Assembly (NCBI GenBank): GCA_022828105.1
Contig: JAJEJC010000008.1
Coordinates: forward strand, 186,001 to 250,000
Source of the DNA: Dehalococcoidia bacterium
GTDB taxonomy: Bacteria; Chloroflexota; Dehalococcoidia; Bin125
Reading direction: 5' to 3'
Length of the DNA: 64,000 bases
Shown here: in pieces, positions 39,728 to 48,127 of the stretch
Position numbering within the stretch: position 1 is the first letter of the stretch
How the letters are laid out: every line of letters begins with the position of its first letter
The notes under the pieces: generated by a model
Told to the model about the DNA's origin: nothing
Databases searched by the model: none
What the model saw: only the letters and a program-made list of their open reading frames with translations
Position numbers and translations under genes: made by a program

Positions 39728-40486
39728 CTACAGCTCGACGACGGCCCCGTCGGTTGCGACCAGGACCTCGGTCTCCAGGCAGCGCCGCGCGGTTTCGGCG
39801 GCGGCGTCGCGGTCGGCGTCGTACCAGAAGTGGGTCAGCATCAGCGACTTGACCCCGGCCGAGGCTGCCAGTTCAGACGCCTGGCGCGGGGTCAGATGGC
39901 CGCGCATGGGACCGTCTTCGGGTTCGTCCAGCGTGGCTTCGGCGAGCAGCAGATCACTGCCCGCGGCGAGGTCGCAGATGTCGTCGCTAGGCGCGGTGTC
40001 CCCGGTATAGGTCAGGCTGGCGGAGCCGTCGATTCGGATTGCCCATCCGGGGACGTAGTGCACCCCAACCGCGAAGCGGGCGCTCAGGCAATCGCCCAGC
40101 TCCTTGACATCTCCTGGCTGGTACTCGCTCACACTCCAGACCGTGCTGAAGAAATCGAGCGGGAAACAGACCGCATCGAGCACCCGCTCCAACGAACTGA
40201 CCCCGCCGGGCGGCAGATGCAGGTGGCCGGAGGGCTCGGACAGACCGCTCAGGTCCTTCGTCACCGCAAAGCGCAGCGGGAGCAGATCGATGAAGTGATC
40301 CGCGTGCATGTGCGAGATGAAGATGTGATCTATGGTTTCGGGCGAGAGTTGCGAGACGAGCGTGCTGGCCACGCCGTGACCGCAGTCGAGCAGAATACGC
40401 ACGCCGCCGTCCTCGACGAGGTAGCCGGAACAGTTGCCGCCGTCGCCGGCGCACGCTGCCCCCGAGCCCAGAACAGTGAGTCGCAT
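39728..40486 (-). CDS. Metallo-beta-lactamase-fold hydrolase (RNase Z/ElaC-like)
   Basis: 252 aa. LTVLGSGAACAGDGGNCSGY is the ElaC-type start; the zinc motif is ISHMHADHFIDLLPL; further ligands are TYTGDTAPSD and the final THFW. RNase Z proper has an exosite arm that is not obvious here, and the protein is short, so it may be a general phosphodiesterase rather than the tRNA 3' processing enzyme. GGAGAAG lies before the ATG. Single gene. Confidence 0.8.
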   Translation of the reverse strand: MRLTVLGSGAACAGDGGNCSGYLVEDGGVRILLDCGHGVASTLVSQLSPETIDHIFISHMHADHFIDLLPLRFAVTKDLSGLSEPSGHLHLPPGGVSSLERVLDAVCFPLDFFSTVWSVSEYQPGDVKELGDCLSARFAVGVHYVPGWAIRIDGSASLTYTGDTAPSDDICDLAAGSDLLLAEATLDEPEDGPMRGHLTPRQASELAASAGVKSLMLTHFWYDADRDAAAETARRCLETEVLVATDGAVVEL

Positions 40487-40620
40487 GCTGAGTCGACTTC
40501 TCCGCCCCGGCGCAGCCGCCCGCGAGTGATGCGCGAGGATTGCGCGAACCCAACGGTCGATCCATGCTACGCACGATTTTCACCGAGCTTCAAGCAGGCG
40601 GACGGCGGTCTACGCCACCT

Positions 40621-40833
40621 ATGACACTCTCCGACGCTCGCTGGGGACTGTGCGCGACCTGCGTCTGGGCGCGAATCGTGCCGACCAAACGCGGGGCCGA
40701 GTTCATGCGCTGCGGCCTCGCCTCACGCGACCCCAGATTCCCCCGCTACCCGAGCATTCCCGTCCGCCGCTGCGACGGTTATGCCAAACAGGGAGGCCGG
40801 GAAGCTGAGGGCGCTGGGGGTTCGGCAATATGA
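40621..40833 (+). CDS. Small four-cysteine protein
   Basis: 70 aa. WGLCATCVWARIVPTKRG, then MRCGLASRDPRFPRYPSIPV and RRCDGY give four Cys (C-x2-C plus two) typical of a widespread small zinc-binding protein of unknown role in Actinobacteria and Chloroflexota. The last 20 residues are Gly/Glu/Ala and not conserved-looking. No clear ribosome binding site. Confidence 0.6.
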   Translation: MTLSDARWGLCATCVWARIVPTKRGAEFMRCGLASRDPRFPRYPSIPVRRCDGYAKQGGREAEGAGGSAI

Positions 40834-40888
40834 TCGTGATCGCCGTCTGGCCAATCAACCGACCGGAGACCCGGCGTTTATCGCCCTG

Positions 40889-41986
40889 ATGCCCGCTATG
40901 ACCTCGCTCGCGCCGCGATGGCTTCAGACAATCTCGGAGTTCGCCCTGCGCGCCATCGTCGTGGCAGGGTTTCTGATCCTGCTGGGCCTGGCGCTGGATC
41001 GCTTGCGCCTGATCTTCCTGCCGCTGCTGGCCGCGCTGATCCTGACCTCCGCGCTGCTGCCTGCCAAACACATCCTGATGCGCAGAGGCGTGCCCAACGC
41101 GGTCGCGGCGATCGCCGTGGTTATCGCCGGACTGGCGGCGCTGGGGGCGATCGGATACTTCACGGTCAGCACGCTGACCTCGGAGTTCGACGAGCTGGAA
41201 GTCGACATCGAGGCCGGATTCACCGAGGTGCTGCAGTCGATCGGCGACTGGGCCGGCGTGTCGGACGCCGAGGTGGACGACGCGATCGACGATGTGCTGG
41301 ACAGCGTGCGGGGCAATGCGGACACGATCGCCGGGAGCGTGTTCTCGGGTGTGCGGCTGGCGGCAGAAGTGCTGGCCGGCGTCATTCTGCTGGCGGTGCT
41401 GACGTTCCTGTTGGTCAAGGACGCGGAGTCAATTCAACGCGGCATCGCGCGTCGGATTGGCCGCCGGCGGCGGCGCGACTTTCTCCTGCTGACATCCGGC
41501 CTGTTCGACATGTTGGGGAGATACTTTCGAGGAGTCACGATCGTCGCCTTCATGGATGCACTGCTGATTGGCGTCGGCCTGGTGATCATCGGCATCCCGT
41601 TCGCGTTGCCGCTGGCAGTGCTGACATTCTTCGGCGCGTTCATCCCCGTGATCGGCGCGGTGCTGGCCGGTCTGGCGGCGTTCCTGATCGCCTTGGCGAC
41701 CGAGGGAGTCACGGCGGCGCTGATCGTCGGCGGCTTGGTGCTGGCGGTGCAGCAGATCGAAGGCAACGTGATGGCGCCGTTCATTCTCGGACGCTCGATC
41801 TCGCTGCACCCGATGCTCGTCATCCTGGCGGTCGCAACCGGCGGCGCGTTGTGGGGAATCATGGGCGCCTTCGTCGCGGTGCCGTTGACCGCGATCGCGG
41901 TGGCGCTGCTCGACTTCACCACCATGTCGGGACGGTTTGCGGCGCGCAGAACGCGCACATCACTCCCGTCATCGGAGGAACCCTGA
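40889..41986 (+). CDS. AI-2E-family permease (PF01594)
   Basis: 365 aa. Eight hydrophobic segments; FLILLGLALDRLRLIFLPLL, GGALWGIMGAFVAVPLTAIA and FGAFIPVIGAVLAGLAAF match the family, whose members export small solutes (named for autoinducer-2) or act as Na+/H+ antiporters. A soluble acidic domain (~80-140) sits between helices 3 and 4. ATG at 40889 or 40898 is preferred over 40781, which would overlap the 4-Cys gene; a -10-like TATGAT lies at 40830-40835. The transported solute is unknown. Confidence 0.85.
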   Translation: MPAMTSLAPRWLQTISEFALRAIVVAGFLILLGLALDRLRLIFLPLLAALILTSALLPAKHILMRRGVPNAVAAIAVVIAGLAALGAIGYFTVSTLTSEFDELEVDIEAGFTEVLQSIGDWAGVSDAEVDDAIDDVLDSVRGNADTIAGSVFSGVRLAAEVLAGVILLAVLTFLLVKDAESIQRGIARRIGRRRRRDFLLLTSGLFDMLGRYFRGVTIVAFMDALLIGVGLVIIGIPFALPLAVLTFFGAFIPVIGAVLAGLAAFLIALATEGVTAALIVGGLVLAVQQIEGNVMAPFILGRSISLHPMLVILAVATGGALWGIMGAFVAVPLTAIAVALLDFTTMSGRFAARRTRTSLPSSEEP

Positions 41987-42008
41987 TTTCGGCGGACCAC
42001 GGACCCGC

Positions 42009-43019
42009 TCAAGCCAGCAAGAACAGCAGTGCGCTCGCGCCGGCGTATCCGCCGACCAGCAGCACGCCGTCGGGCGTCCAGAGTCTGAGCCGTCCCCGTG
42101 GGCGGGTCATGATTCCCACGATCACCACCATCGTCATCAGCACCGCGATCAGCCCGGAAATCACGTGCACCGACGACACGACCTCCCAGATGGCGCCGTC
42201 GACGAATGCCACGTCGTCGAAGAACAGCACGATGCCCATGTTGAACACGTTGCTGCCCAGCACGTTGCTGATCGCCAGGTCGGGCGCACCGATGCGCAGC
42301 GCCGCGAATGACGTGCCAATCTCGGGCAGTGACGTACTGATCGCGAGGAACTGCGAGCCGACAAAGCTCTGCTCCCAATGCATGTCCTCGGCAATGCGCT
42401 CGCCCACGTTGGACAGCCAGATCGCTGCGCCGACGATCACCGCGGCCGAGACGGCGTAGATCAGCAGCGCGCGAGTCAGCGACGGACCCTCGGTCGCCTC
42501 CGCTTCGTCAGGTTGCTCGCCCTCTTCCTCCTGAATCTGTTGCGAGTGGCGGTAGATGAGGAACATCGCGGCGATGAAGACAAGCAGCAGCACGATCGTC
42601 ATTGGGCTCAGCGGCCAGTCCGCGGTGACGTCGGTCTCGGAGTAGATGAAGATGGCCAGGACGGCGAGCGTGATCAGCCCCGCGCCCAATCCGGCCGTCA
42701 TCACCGACGTCCGCGTGACTGCATTGAGCACGGGCCCGTTCTGCCAGTAGATGTCGGCCAGACCGATGATCATCAGGTTGAAGAGGTTGCTGCCGAAGGC
42801 GTCGCCGATCGCCAGATCGGGCGCGTCGAAGAGGGTGATCGAGCTGATCCCCGTCGCCAGCTCGGGCAGGGATGTGGCCGTCGCCAGCATCACGACGCCG
42901 ATGAACGTGCGCCCCAGGCCAGTACGATCGGCGACGTCGTCGGCGGAGTTGGCCAGGAAGTGAGCCGCCAGCAGAATGATCACCGCCGAGGCGGCGAACT
43001 GAAACCAGAGCAATGCCAT
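42009..43019 (-). CDS. Calcium/sodium:cation antiporter (CaCA family)
   Basis: 336 aa. Two inverted alpha-repeats are visible: ATATSLPELATGISSITL with GDAFGSNLFNLM, and AISTSLPEIGTSFAALRIG with SNVLGSNVFNMG. These carry the ion-binding Glu residues of Na+/Ca2+ exchangers of the YrbG type. About ten membrane helices with an acidic central loop (EEEGEQPDEAEA). Follows the crotonase gene by 54 nt on the same strand, with a hairpin between. Confidence 0.9.
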   Translation of the reverse strand: MALLWFQFAASAVIILLAAHFLANSADDVADRTGLGRTFIGVVMLATATSLPELATGISSITLFDAPDLAIGDAFGSNLFNLMIIGLADIYWQNGPVLNAVTRTSVMTAGLGAGLITLAVLAIFIYSETDVTADWPLSPMTIVLLLVFIAAMFLIYRHSQQIQEEEGEQPDEAEATEGPSLTRALLIYAVSAAVIVGAAIWLSNVGERIAEDMHWEQSFVGSQFLAISTSLPEIGTSFAALRIGAPDLAISNVLGSNVFNMGIVLFFDDVAFVDGAIWEVVSSVHVISGLIAVLMTMVVIVGIMTRPRGRLRLWTPDGVLLVGGYAGASALLFLLA

Positions 43020-43041
43020 CGGCGTCGGTTCCGCTGGTTTC

Positions 43042-43058
43042 CTCTCCCTCAGGGAGAG
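43042..43058. other. Perfect intercistronic hairpin CTCTCCC-TCA-GGGAGAG
   Basis: 7-bp stem with a 3-nt loop between the crotonase and antiporter genes (minus strand). No T-run follows, so it may stabilise the upstream message or weakly terminate. Confidence 0.45.
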
Positions 43059-43073
43059 CCTCGAAGTGAGTTG

Positions 43074-43997
43074 TTAGTCCCAGCTGGGCTTCTCCGAGCC
43101 CGATGCGCCCTTCATCAACTCCCGGTCGTGCGGAGCGTTGGTTCGCGCGCCGCGGAAGTCTCGGAACGGACCGTCGCGCCACTCGAGCGCCGACTTGAGG
43201 CCGTCGCGTCGGACGCGCTCGCCCCACTCGCCGGCTTCGGGTCGGTGCTTGGACATCGCCTCGACGTCGGTGCCCGAGATCATGGCGGTCTTGTAGCCCT
43301 GAATCTCGTAGGCGCGGTTGACCGAGCGCTTGGAGTACATCAGCAGGTGGTTGTCGATGTGACCCATGCGCTGCGCGAACTCCATCGTGAATTCGTCCAG
43401 TTCGTCGGCCGGCAGCGCGTAGTTGGCCCAGCCCCAGCGGTACATGTCCGCGCCCGAGTGGGGGTCACCGAGGTAAGCGAACTCGCGCGCCTTGGCCTGA
43501 GGCAGATGCCAGGGCGCCCACATCGCGTCCATCGTGCCCATCGCGCGGACGGGCGGATAGCCGACCTGGCAGTCGTCGGCGATGATCCGCAGGTCGCAGG
43601 CCGAGGCGAGTTCGGTCGCGCCGGCCAGGCAGTAGCCGTGGATCTGACCGATGACCGGCTTGGCCAGCTCCCAGATGATGAAGTTGCCCATCACGGCATG
43701 GCGCGACCAGTCGTAGTGCTGGGGGTGCGTCGTGCCGGTGTCGGGCAGGCCGGTCCACTCGTTGGTGTGCGGATTGGCGAGGTCGGGCGAGGGCTGGAGA
43801 TCGTAGCCCGCCGAAAAGGCGCGGCCGGCGCCTTTGATGATGATCACGCCGATCCCGGAGTCGGCCTCAGCCGCCTTCAGCGCGTGGAACATCTCGCCGC
43901 GCAGCTCGTTGGAAAGCGCATTGAGCTTCTCGGGCCGGTTCAGCGTCACGGTCGCGACGCGGCCGTCGGTGTCGTAGAGGATGTGGTCGTAGGACAT
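43074..43997 (-). CDS. Enoyl-CoA hydratase/isomerase (crotonase) family
   Basis: 307 aa from ATG 43997 after CGGAG. YDTDGRVATVTLNRPEKLNA, the oxyanion-hole segments KGAGRAFSAGYDL and ATELASACDLRI identify the crotonase fold. Of the two catalytic Glu positions in rat enoyl-CoA hydratase, the first (ELASACD) is present and the second (usually PE) reads PP. The reaction could be hydration, isomerisation or another crotonase chemistry; the ~30-residue insertion PDLANPHTNEWTGLPD enlarges the acyl site. Confidence 0.87.
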   Translation of the reverse strand: MSYDHILYDTDGRVATVTLNRPEKLNALSNELRGEMFHALKAAEADSGIGVIIIKGAGRAFSAGYDLQPSPDLANPHTNEWTGLPDTGTTHPQHYDWSRHAVMGNFIIWELAKPVIGQIHGYCLAGATELASACDLRIIADDCQVGYPPVRAMGTMDAMWAPWHLPQAKAREFAYLGDPHSGADMYRWGWANYALPADELDEFTMEFAQRMGHIDNHLLMYSKRSVNRAYEIQGYKTAMISGTDVEAMSKHRPEAGEWGERVRRDGLKSALEWRDGPFRDFRGARTNAPHDRELMKGASGSEKPSWD

Positions 43998-44028
43998 TGG
44001 CAAACTCCGATCAGATGCAATGCTGAGG

Positions 44029-44826
44029 CTATCGCACCTCAATCAGGATGCGGCAATGGTCGGATGGGCCCCAGTCTTCAAGGCTGACTCCATTCTGCGC
44101 GCGCACCTCGACGCGCTCCGCGATGTTGCGCGTGGCAAACACATAGTCGAGCTGCTGCGATGCATGGGCCGGCTCCCGTTCGGCCGGCAGGTAGAACGTC
44201 GCCACGTCCTCAGGGTGTCGAGGCTCCGTTGGTTGCCGACCGCCTTCCGGGGCGTGAGGGCCGACGCAGGGCAGGTCCAGCGAGTCCATACGCGTGAAGA
44301 TCGACGTGGACCGACGCCAGGCATTGAGGTCGCCGGCAGCAACCAGCCGCGTCCGTTTGCCTACCAGCCGAGACAGGTCCGAAATCAATCGATGAGCCGA
44401 TCCGACCCAGGCATTATGCGACGGACGTCCTGACTCTTCCGCCCAGCCTTCGGAGGCCGAGTACATCGAGACTACAGTCAGCGGCGCGCCTTCGGCCGGA
44501 GTCACTACTGCAGCCGCCAGCGTGCCCGGCCGACTGACTGCGAAGTCGTGGTAGCCCGCCTCAGGAATGGACTTGCCATCGATCCAGCGGACGCTCATGT
44601 CCGCCCGCTCGCGCAGGACGACGATGGCCGCCTTCCAATCGCGCTTGACTCCGACTCCCGCCGTGTTCCATGGTCCCGGATCGATGTCAACGAGGTCAGC
44701 GATCGTATCTCGCGGACGCCGGGCCTCCTGCAAGAGCGCCACGTCGACTTCCCGCGCCTCCAGCATCTCGACGACCGACTCCCACGCCGCCGTTCGTCCG
44801 GCAATATTCCAGCTCACAATATTCAT
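44029..44826 (-). CDS. Endonuclease/exonuclease/phosphatase (EEP) family protein
   Basis: 265 aa from ATG 44826 preceded by AGGAGG. The EEP signature is NIVSWNIAGR, LLQEARRPRD (catalytic Glu), VAAGDLNAWRR and WGPSDHCRILIEV. Members cleave DNA/RNA phosphodiesters or phospho-sugars; a hydrolase of inositol or sphingolipid type is also possible. No signal peptide. The gene is divergent from the cation/proton antiporter, 64 nt apart. Confidence 0.88.
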   Translation of the reverse strand: MNIVSWNIAGRTAAWESVVEMLEAREVDVALLQEARRPRDTIADLVDIDPGPWNTAGVGVKRDWKAAIVVLRERADMSVRWIDGKSIPEAGYHDFAVSRPGTLAAAVVTPAEGAPLTVVSMYSASEGWAEESGRPSHNAWVGSAHRLISDLSRLVGKRTRLVAAGDLNAWRRSTSIFTRMDSLDLPCVGPHAPEGGRQPTEPRHPEDVATFYLPAEREPAHASQQLDYVFATRNIAERVEVRAQNGVSLEDWGPSDHCRILIEVR

Positions 44827-44877
44827 CCGACCTCCTGCATCGACCGATTGCATGGCGCCGCTGCGACCGAGCCGATA

Positions 44878-44883
44878 TACGCT
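44878..44883 (+). promoter_or_regulatory. Leaderless-type -10 box (TACGCT) for the cation/proton antiporter
   Basis: TACGCT ends 7 nt before the ATG at 44891. Confidence 0.4.
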
Positions 44884-44890
44884 CGATCCT

Positions 44891-46243
44891 ATGCGGCGAG
44901 TATTGGTCTATTCGATTCTGCTGTTGATCGGACTGGGCTTCTCCCAGGCGCTGCCGACACTGGCCGGAGACGCGCACGACGGCGTGGCGACCGTCGTGCG
45001 GGTGATCACGATGGTCGGCCTCGCCTTCATCATGATCCATGTCGGGTTTGAGTTTCACATCGACAAGTCAAAGCCTCGGACCTACGGCTGGGACTACTTC
45101 GTCGCCTTCACGGCGGCCTCGTTTCCCTGGATTCTGGTCACGGGTTACTTCGTCCTGGTCATGTTGCCGTCCGAGTTCTGGGCCGACTTCGACGCCTGGA
45201 AGGAGACGCTGCTGGCCGGGCGATTTGCAGCCCCGACTTCGGCCGGTGTGCTCTTCAGCATGCTCGCGGCGGCCGGACTCGGGGCAACATGGCTCTTCCG
45301 CAAAGCCCGCATCCTGGCCATCTTCGACGACCTCGACACCGTCCTCTTGATGATCCCCCTGAAGATGCTGATCGTCGGCCTGGCATGGCAGCTTGGCGCG
45401 ATCGTGATCGTCATGGTGATCCTGCTGGCCATTGCCTGGATCTGGCTGCATCGGGTCACGATGCCTGTCTCCTGGCCGTTCGTGCTGCTCTACGCCGGCG
45501 GAATCGTGGCGGTCAGTGAGGTGCTCTACGCGGGCAGCAAAGTGGTCGACCCCTCGGTGCCGATCCACATCGAGGTCCTGCTGCCGGCCTTTGTCCTCGG
45601 CTGTGTTGCGCGGCGACGAAAACTCACTGCTCCCGACGGCCAAAACGATCCGGTGGCGATTGAGCACGACTTGCACGAGGTCCTCGAACGACCGGGCGAG
45701 AAGCGCGCCGCGATGTGGGTATCGGCTGTGTTCATGCTGGTGGTTGGCCTGAGCATGCCGCAGATCTTCGAGGGCGACGATCAACACATCGAGCCCGCGC
45801 CCGCCAGTTTGCACGCGGCTGCCCCGGCCGACGCAGTCGACGGTCAAGAGCAGACACTCGACAAAGAACTCACCGTGACCAGCAGTCAGCCAAGCATGGG
45901 CTGGGGAACGATCGCGCTCCACGTGATCGTACTGACGGTTCTGAGCAATCTGGGCAAGATGTTCCCGGCATTCTGTTACAGGCGCGAGGCGCCCTGGCGG
46001 CACAGACTGGCCCTGGCGATTGGTATGTGGCCGCGCGGCGAAGTCGGCGCGGGTGTGCTCGTGCTCAGCCTGAGTTACGGAATCGGCGGACCGATCGTCA
46101 CGGTGGCGATGCTTTCGTTGGCGCTCAACCTCGTCCTGACCGGTGTCTTCATCTTGTTCGTGCGCAGGCTGATCAGCGCCGATCCGGGGGAGCCTGATCC
46201 CGCGCAGTCACCCGGCGGCGCCGGCGTTAGCCTGCCCGCATGA
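44891..46243 (+). CDS. Cation/proton antiporter (Na_H_Exchanger family)
   Basis: 450 aa with about 12 membrane segments (e.g. VRVITMVGLAFIMIHVGFEF, GLSMPQIF) and a long acidic/neutral periplasmic or cytosolic loop (~300-360: EGDDQHIEPAPAS, DAVDGQEQTLD). KMFPAFCYRREAPWRHRLAL and WPRGEVGAGVLVL resemble the CPA2 core. It should exchange Na+ or K+ for H+. The last 4 nt overlap the start of the downstream crotonase (ATGA), so the two are coupled although functionally unrelated by family. Confidence 0.82.
   Translation: MRRVLVYSILLLIGLGFSQALPTLAGDAHDGVATVVRVITMVGLAFIMIHVGFEFHIDKSKPRTYGWDYFVAFTAASFPWILVTGYFVLVMLPSEFWADFDAWKETLLAGRFAAPTSAGVLFSMLAAAGLGATWLFRKARILAIFDDLDTVLLMIPLKMLIVGLAWQLGAIVIVMVILLAIAWIWLHRVTMPVSWPFVLLYAGGIVAVSEVLYAGSKVVDPSVPIHIEVLLPAFVLGCVARRRKLTAPDGQNDPVAIEHDLHEVLERPGEKRAAMWVSAVFMLVVGLSMPQIFEGDDQHIEPAPASLHAAAPADAVDGQEQTLDKELTVTSSQPSMGWGTIALHVIVLTVLSNLGKMFPAFCYRREAPWRHRLALAIGMWPRGEVGAGVLVLSLSYGIGGPIVTVAMLSLALNLVLTGVFILFVRRLISADPGEPDPAQSPGGAGVSLPA
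46228..46233 (+). promoter_or_regulatory. Leaderless-type -10 box (TAGCCT) inside the antiporter 3' end, for the crotonase
   Basis: TAGCCT ends 6 nt before the ATG at 46240, giving an internal promoter in addition to coupling. Confidence 0.4.
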
Positions 46244-47046
46244 TGCCAGACCTCACCACCGACACCGTCACGTTTGAGCTTTCGGACCGCATTGCGACGG
46301 TGACCCTGAACCGGCCCGAGGCGATGAACGCCCTCGACCCGGATTTGATCGCTTCGCTGGCCGATATCTGGGTCGAAATCCGCGACAACTCCGACATCTG
46401 GGTCGGCATCGTCACCGGCGCGGGCGACCGCGCCTTCTGCGCCGGGGCGGACCTGAAGAAGACGATTCCCACGCGGCCGGGCGCACAGGGCGTGAACTGG
46501 CCGGTGTTCCAGCCGTCGCTGCGCAACACGATCGACGGCGGGATGCAGATCTGGAAACCGATGATCGCCGCGGTCAACGGCTACTGCCTGGCGGCAGGGT
46601 TGACGCTGCTCTCGGCCTGCGACCTGCGGATCGCGGCGGAGCATGCGCAGTTCGGTCTGCCCGAGGTGATTCGCGGAATCGTGCCGACGCTGGGTGCGAC
46701 GCAGCGGCTGACCCGGCAGTTGCCCTGGTCGGTGGCGATGGAGCTGCTGCTGATGGGCGAACACATCGACGCGCAGCGGGCGCTGTCGGTGGGGCTGGTC
46801 AATCGGGTCGTGCCGGCGGATGAGGTCATGCCGACGGCTCGGGCCTGGGCGGAGAAGCTGACTGCCGGCGCGCCGCTGACGCAGCGGGCGATCAAGGAGT
46901 CGGCGGTGCGCGGGTTGTCGTTGCCGATCGACGAGGGCATCCGCCTGGAGGAATTGCTCTCGGCGCACATCCGCAAGACGGACGACTTCAAGGAGGGCCC
47001 GAAGGCGTTCGCGGAGAAGCGGCCGCCGGTGTACAAGGGCAACTAG
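46240..47046 (+). CDS. Enoyl-CoA hydratase/isomerase (crotonase) family
   Basis: 268 aa. FELSDRIATVTLNRPEAMNA, GAGDRAFCAGADLKK, VNGYCLAAGLTLLSACDLRI and FGLPEVIRGIVPTLGATQRL are all crotonase. Here the second catalytic Glu (LPE) is present and the first position reads LTLL, the reverse of the gene at 43.1 kb. The reaction is therefore not certain to be hydration. The coupled antiporter lies upstream; a repeat copy and two LLM genes follow. Confidence 0.9.
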   Translation: MMPDLTTDTVTFELSDRIATVTLNRPEAMNALDPDLIASLADIWVEIRDNSDIWVGIVTGAGDRAFCAGADLKKTIPTRPGAQGVNWPVFQPSLRNTIDGGMQIWKPMIAAVNGYCLAAGLTLLSACDLRIAAEHAQFGLPEVIRGIVPTLGATQRLTRQLPWSVAMELLLMGEHIDAQRALSVGLVNRVVPADEVMPTARAWAEKLTAGAPLTQRAIKESAVRGLSLPIDEGIRLEELLSAHIRKTDDFKEGPKAFAEKRPPVYKGN

Positions 47047-47082
47047 GCTGCGCTGAGACGTTCAAACAGGAGCGACGGCGGG

Positions 47083-47137
47083 ATGCCCCCCTCTGTCACT
47101 CCGTGACATCTCCTCCCGCTTCGCGGGGGGAGAGATG
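47083..47137. repeat. Palindromic intergenic repeat, copy 4
   Basis: C-tract, stem TGTCAC-TCC-GTGACA, then the large G/C hairpin with arms CTCCCGC and GCGGGGG. The small stem has the same place but a different sequence than in copy 3 (TGCC-TTC-GGCA), a compensatory change. Located between the crotonase and the first tandem LLM gene. Confidence 0.7.
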
Positions 47138-47157
47138 CATTGATGGAAAGGCCAACA

Positions 47158-48105
47158 ATGACCATGCGAGTGACGTTTGGAGCGCAGATTCCCGGCAACT
47201 CCACTGATTTCTCGTTGATGCGGGATGTGGCGCAAACGATGGATGCGACGCGATGGTCCTCAGCCTGGACCTACGACCACTTCGTCCCGCCGCTCGTCTT
47301 CATGGACGAGACCCAGGACTCGCTCGAGGGCTGGATGACGCTGGCCGCGCTCGGCGAAGCCACAACCAACCTGATGCTCGGAACGCTGGTCTCTGGCGTC
47401 ACCTATCGCAACCCCGGTCTGCTGGCCAAGATGACCGCCACCATGGACCACAACACCGGCGGACGGGCGATCCTCGGCCTGGGCGCGGCCTGGCACGAAC
47501 GCGAACATGCCGCCTACGGCTGGGACTTCCCCGAACTGCGGGAGCGATCGGATCGGCTGGAAGAGGCGACAGCGCTGATTCGAGCGCTGTTCCGCTCCGA
47601 CGGACCGGTGCAGTTCGAAGGCAAGTACTACCGGCTCGATCACGCGCCGTTCGCGCCTCGCGTGCATCCCGATCATCCAGGCGGCGCGATCGAAATCATG
47701 ATCGGCGGCAACGGCGCCCGACGAACGCTGCGCACACTGGGTCGCTACGGCGACATCTGCAACGTGCGCGGAACGCCGGAGCAGGTGGCCGAGATGATCG
47801 ACGTGATCCACGGCCATTGCCGCGACGCGGGCCGCGACCCGTCGGAGATCACCCTGACGACGGTCATGCGCCCCGCCCTGGTCGACGAGCAGCACAAAAT
47901 CGATCGCCTGCGCCAGGTCCACGGCGAAGGCATGTCGGACGAACAGCGAACCCGACTGCCGATCGGCCCGGCCGAGCACCTGATCAGCCTGTTCGAGGAG
48001 TACGAAGCAATCGGCATCACCGGCTTCGTCTTCGAGTCGATCCCCAACAATCCGCGCCTGTACGAACAGTTCGACGATCTGGTGCTGAGCGCGTTCGACG
48101 ACTAG
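47158..48105 (+). CDS. LLM-class oxidoreductase, tandem paralogue A
   Basis: 315 aa, probably F420- or FMN-dependent. MTMRVTFGAQIPGNSTDFSL and HNTGGRAILGLGAAWHEREH are typical of the LLM barrel. Start ATG-ACC-ATG is chosen because GGAAAGG precedes it and it matches paralogue B exactly; an earlier in-frame ATG adds MERPT. It and paralogue B align without gaps over the full 315 residues, with roughly three quarters identity by eye. Substrate unknown; the next genes encode amino-acid-type binding proteins. Confidence 0.9.
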   Translation: MTMRVTFGAQIPGNSTDFSLMRDVAQTMDATRWSSAWTYDHFVPPLVFMDETQDSLEGWMTLAALGEATTNLMLGTLVSGVTYRNPGLLAKMTATMDHNTGGRAILGLGAAWHEREHAAYGWDFPELRERSDRLEEATALIRALFRSDGPVQFEGKYYRLDHAPFAPRVHPDHPGGAIEIMIGGNGARRTLRTLGRYGDICNVRGTPEQVAEMIDVIHGHCRDAGRDPSEITLTTVMRPALVDEQHKIDRLRQVHGEGMSDEQRTRLPIGPAEHLISLFEEYEAIGITGFVFESIPNNPRLYEQFDDLVLSAFDD

Positions 48106-48127
48106 CGAGTTCTCGCAAGGAGCGGTC

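Noticed and set aside
40781-40888. N-terminal extension of the AI-2E permease
   Set aside because: Overlaps the 4-Cys gene and the -10-like TATGAT, and the extra residues are hydrophilic and unlike the family.
42378-44087. 569-aa open frame on the plus strand over the Ca/Na exchanger and crotonase
   Set aside because: Antisense shadow; the minus-strand proteins show conserved family motifs.
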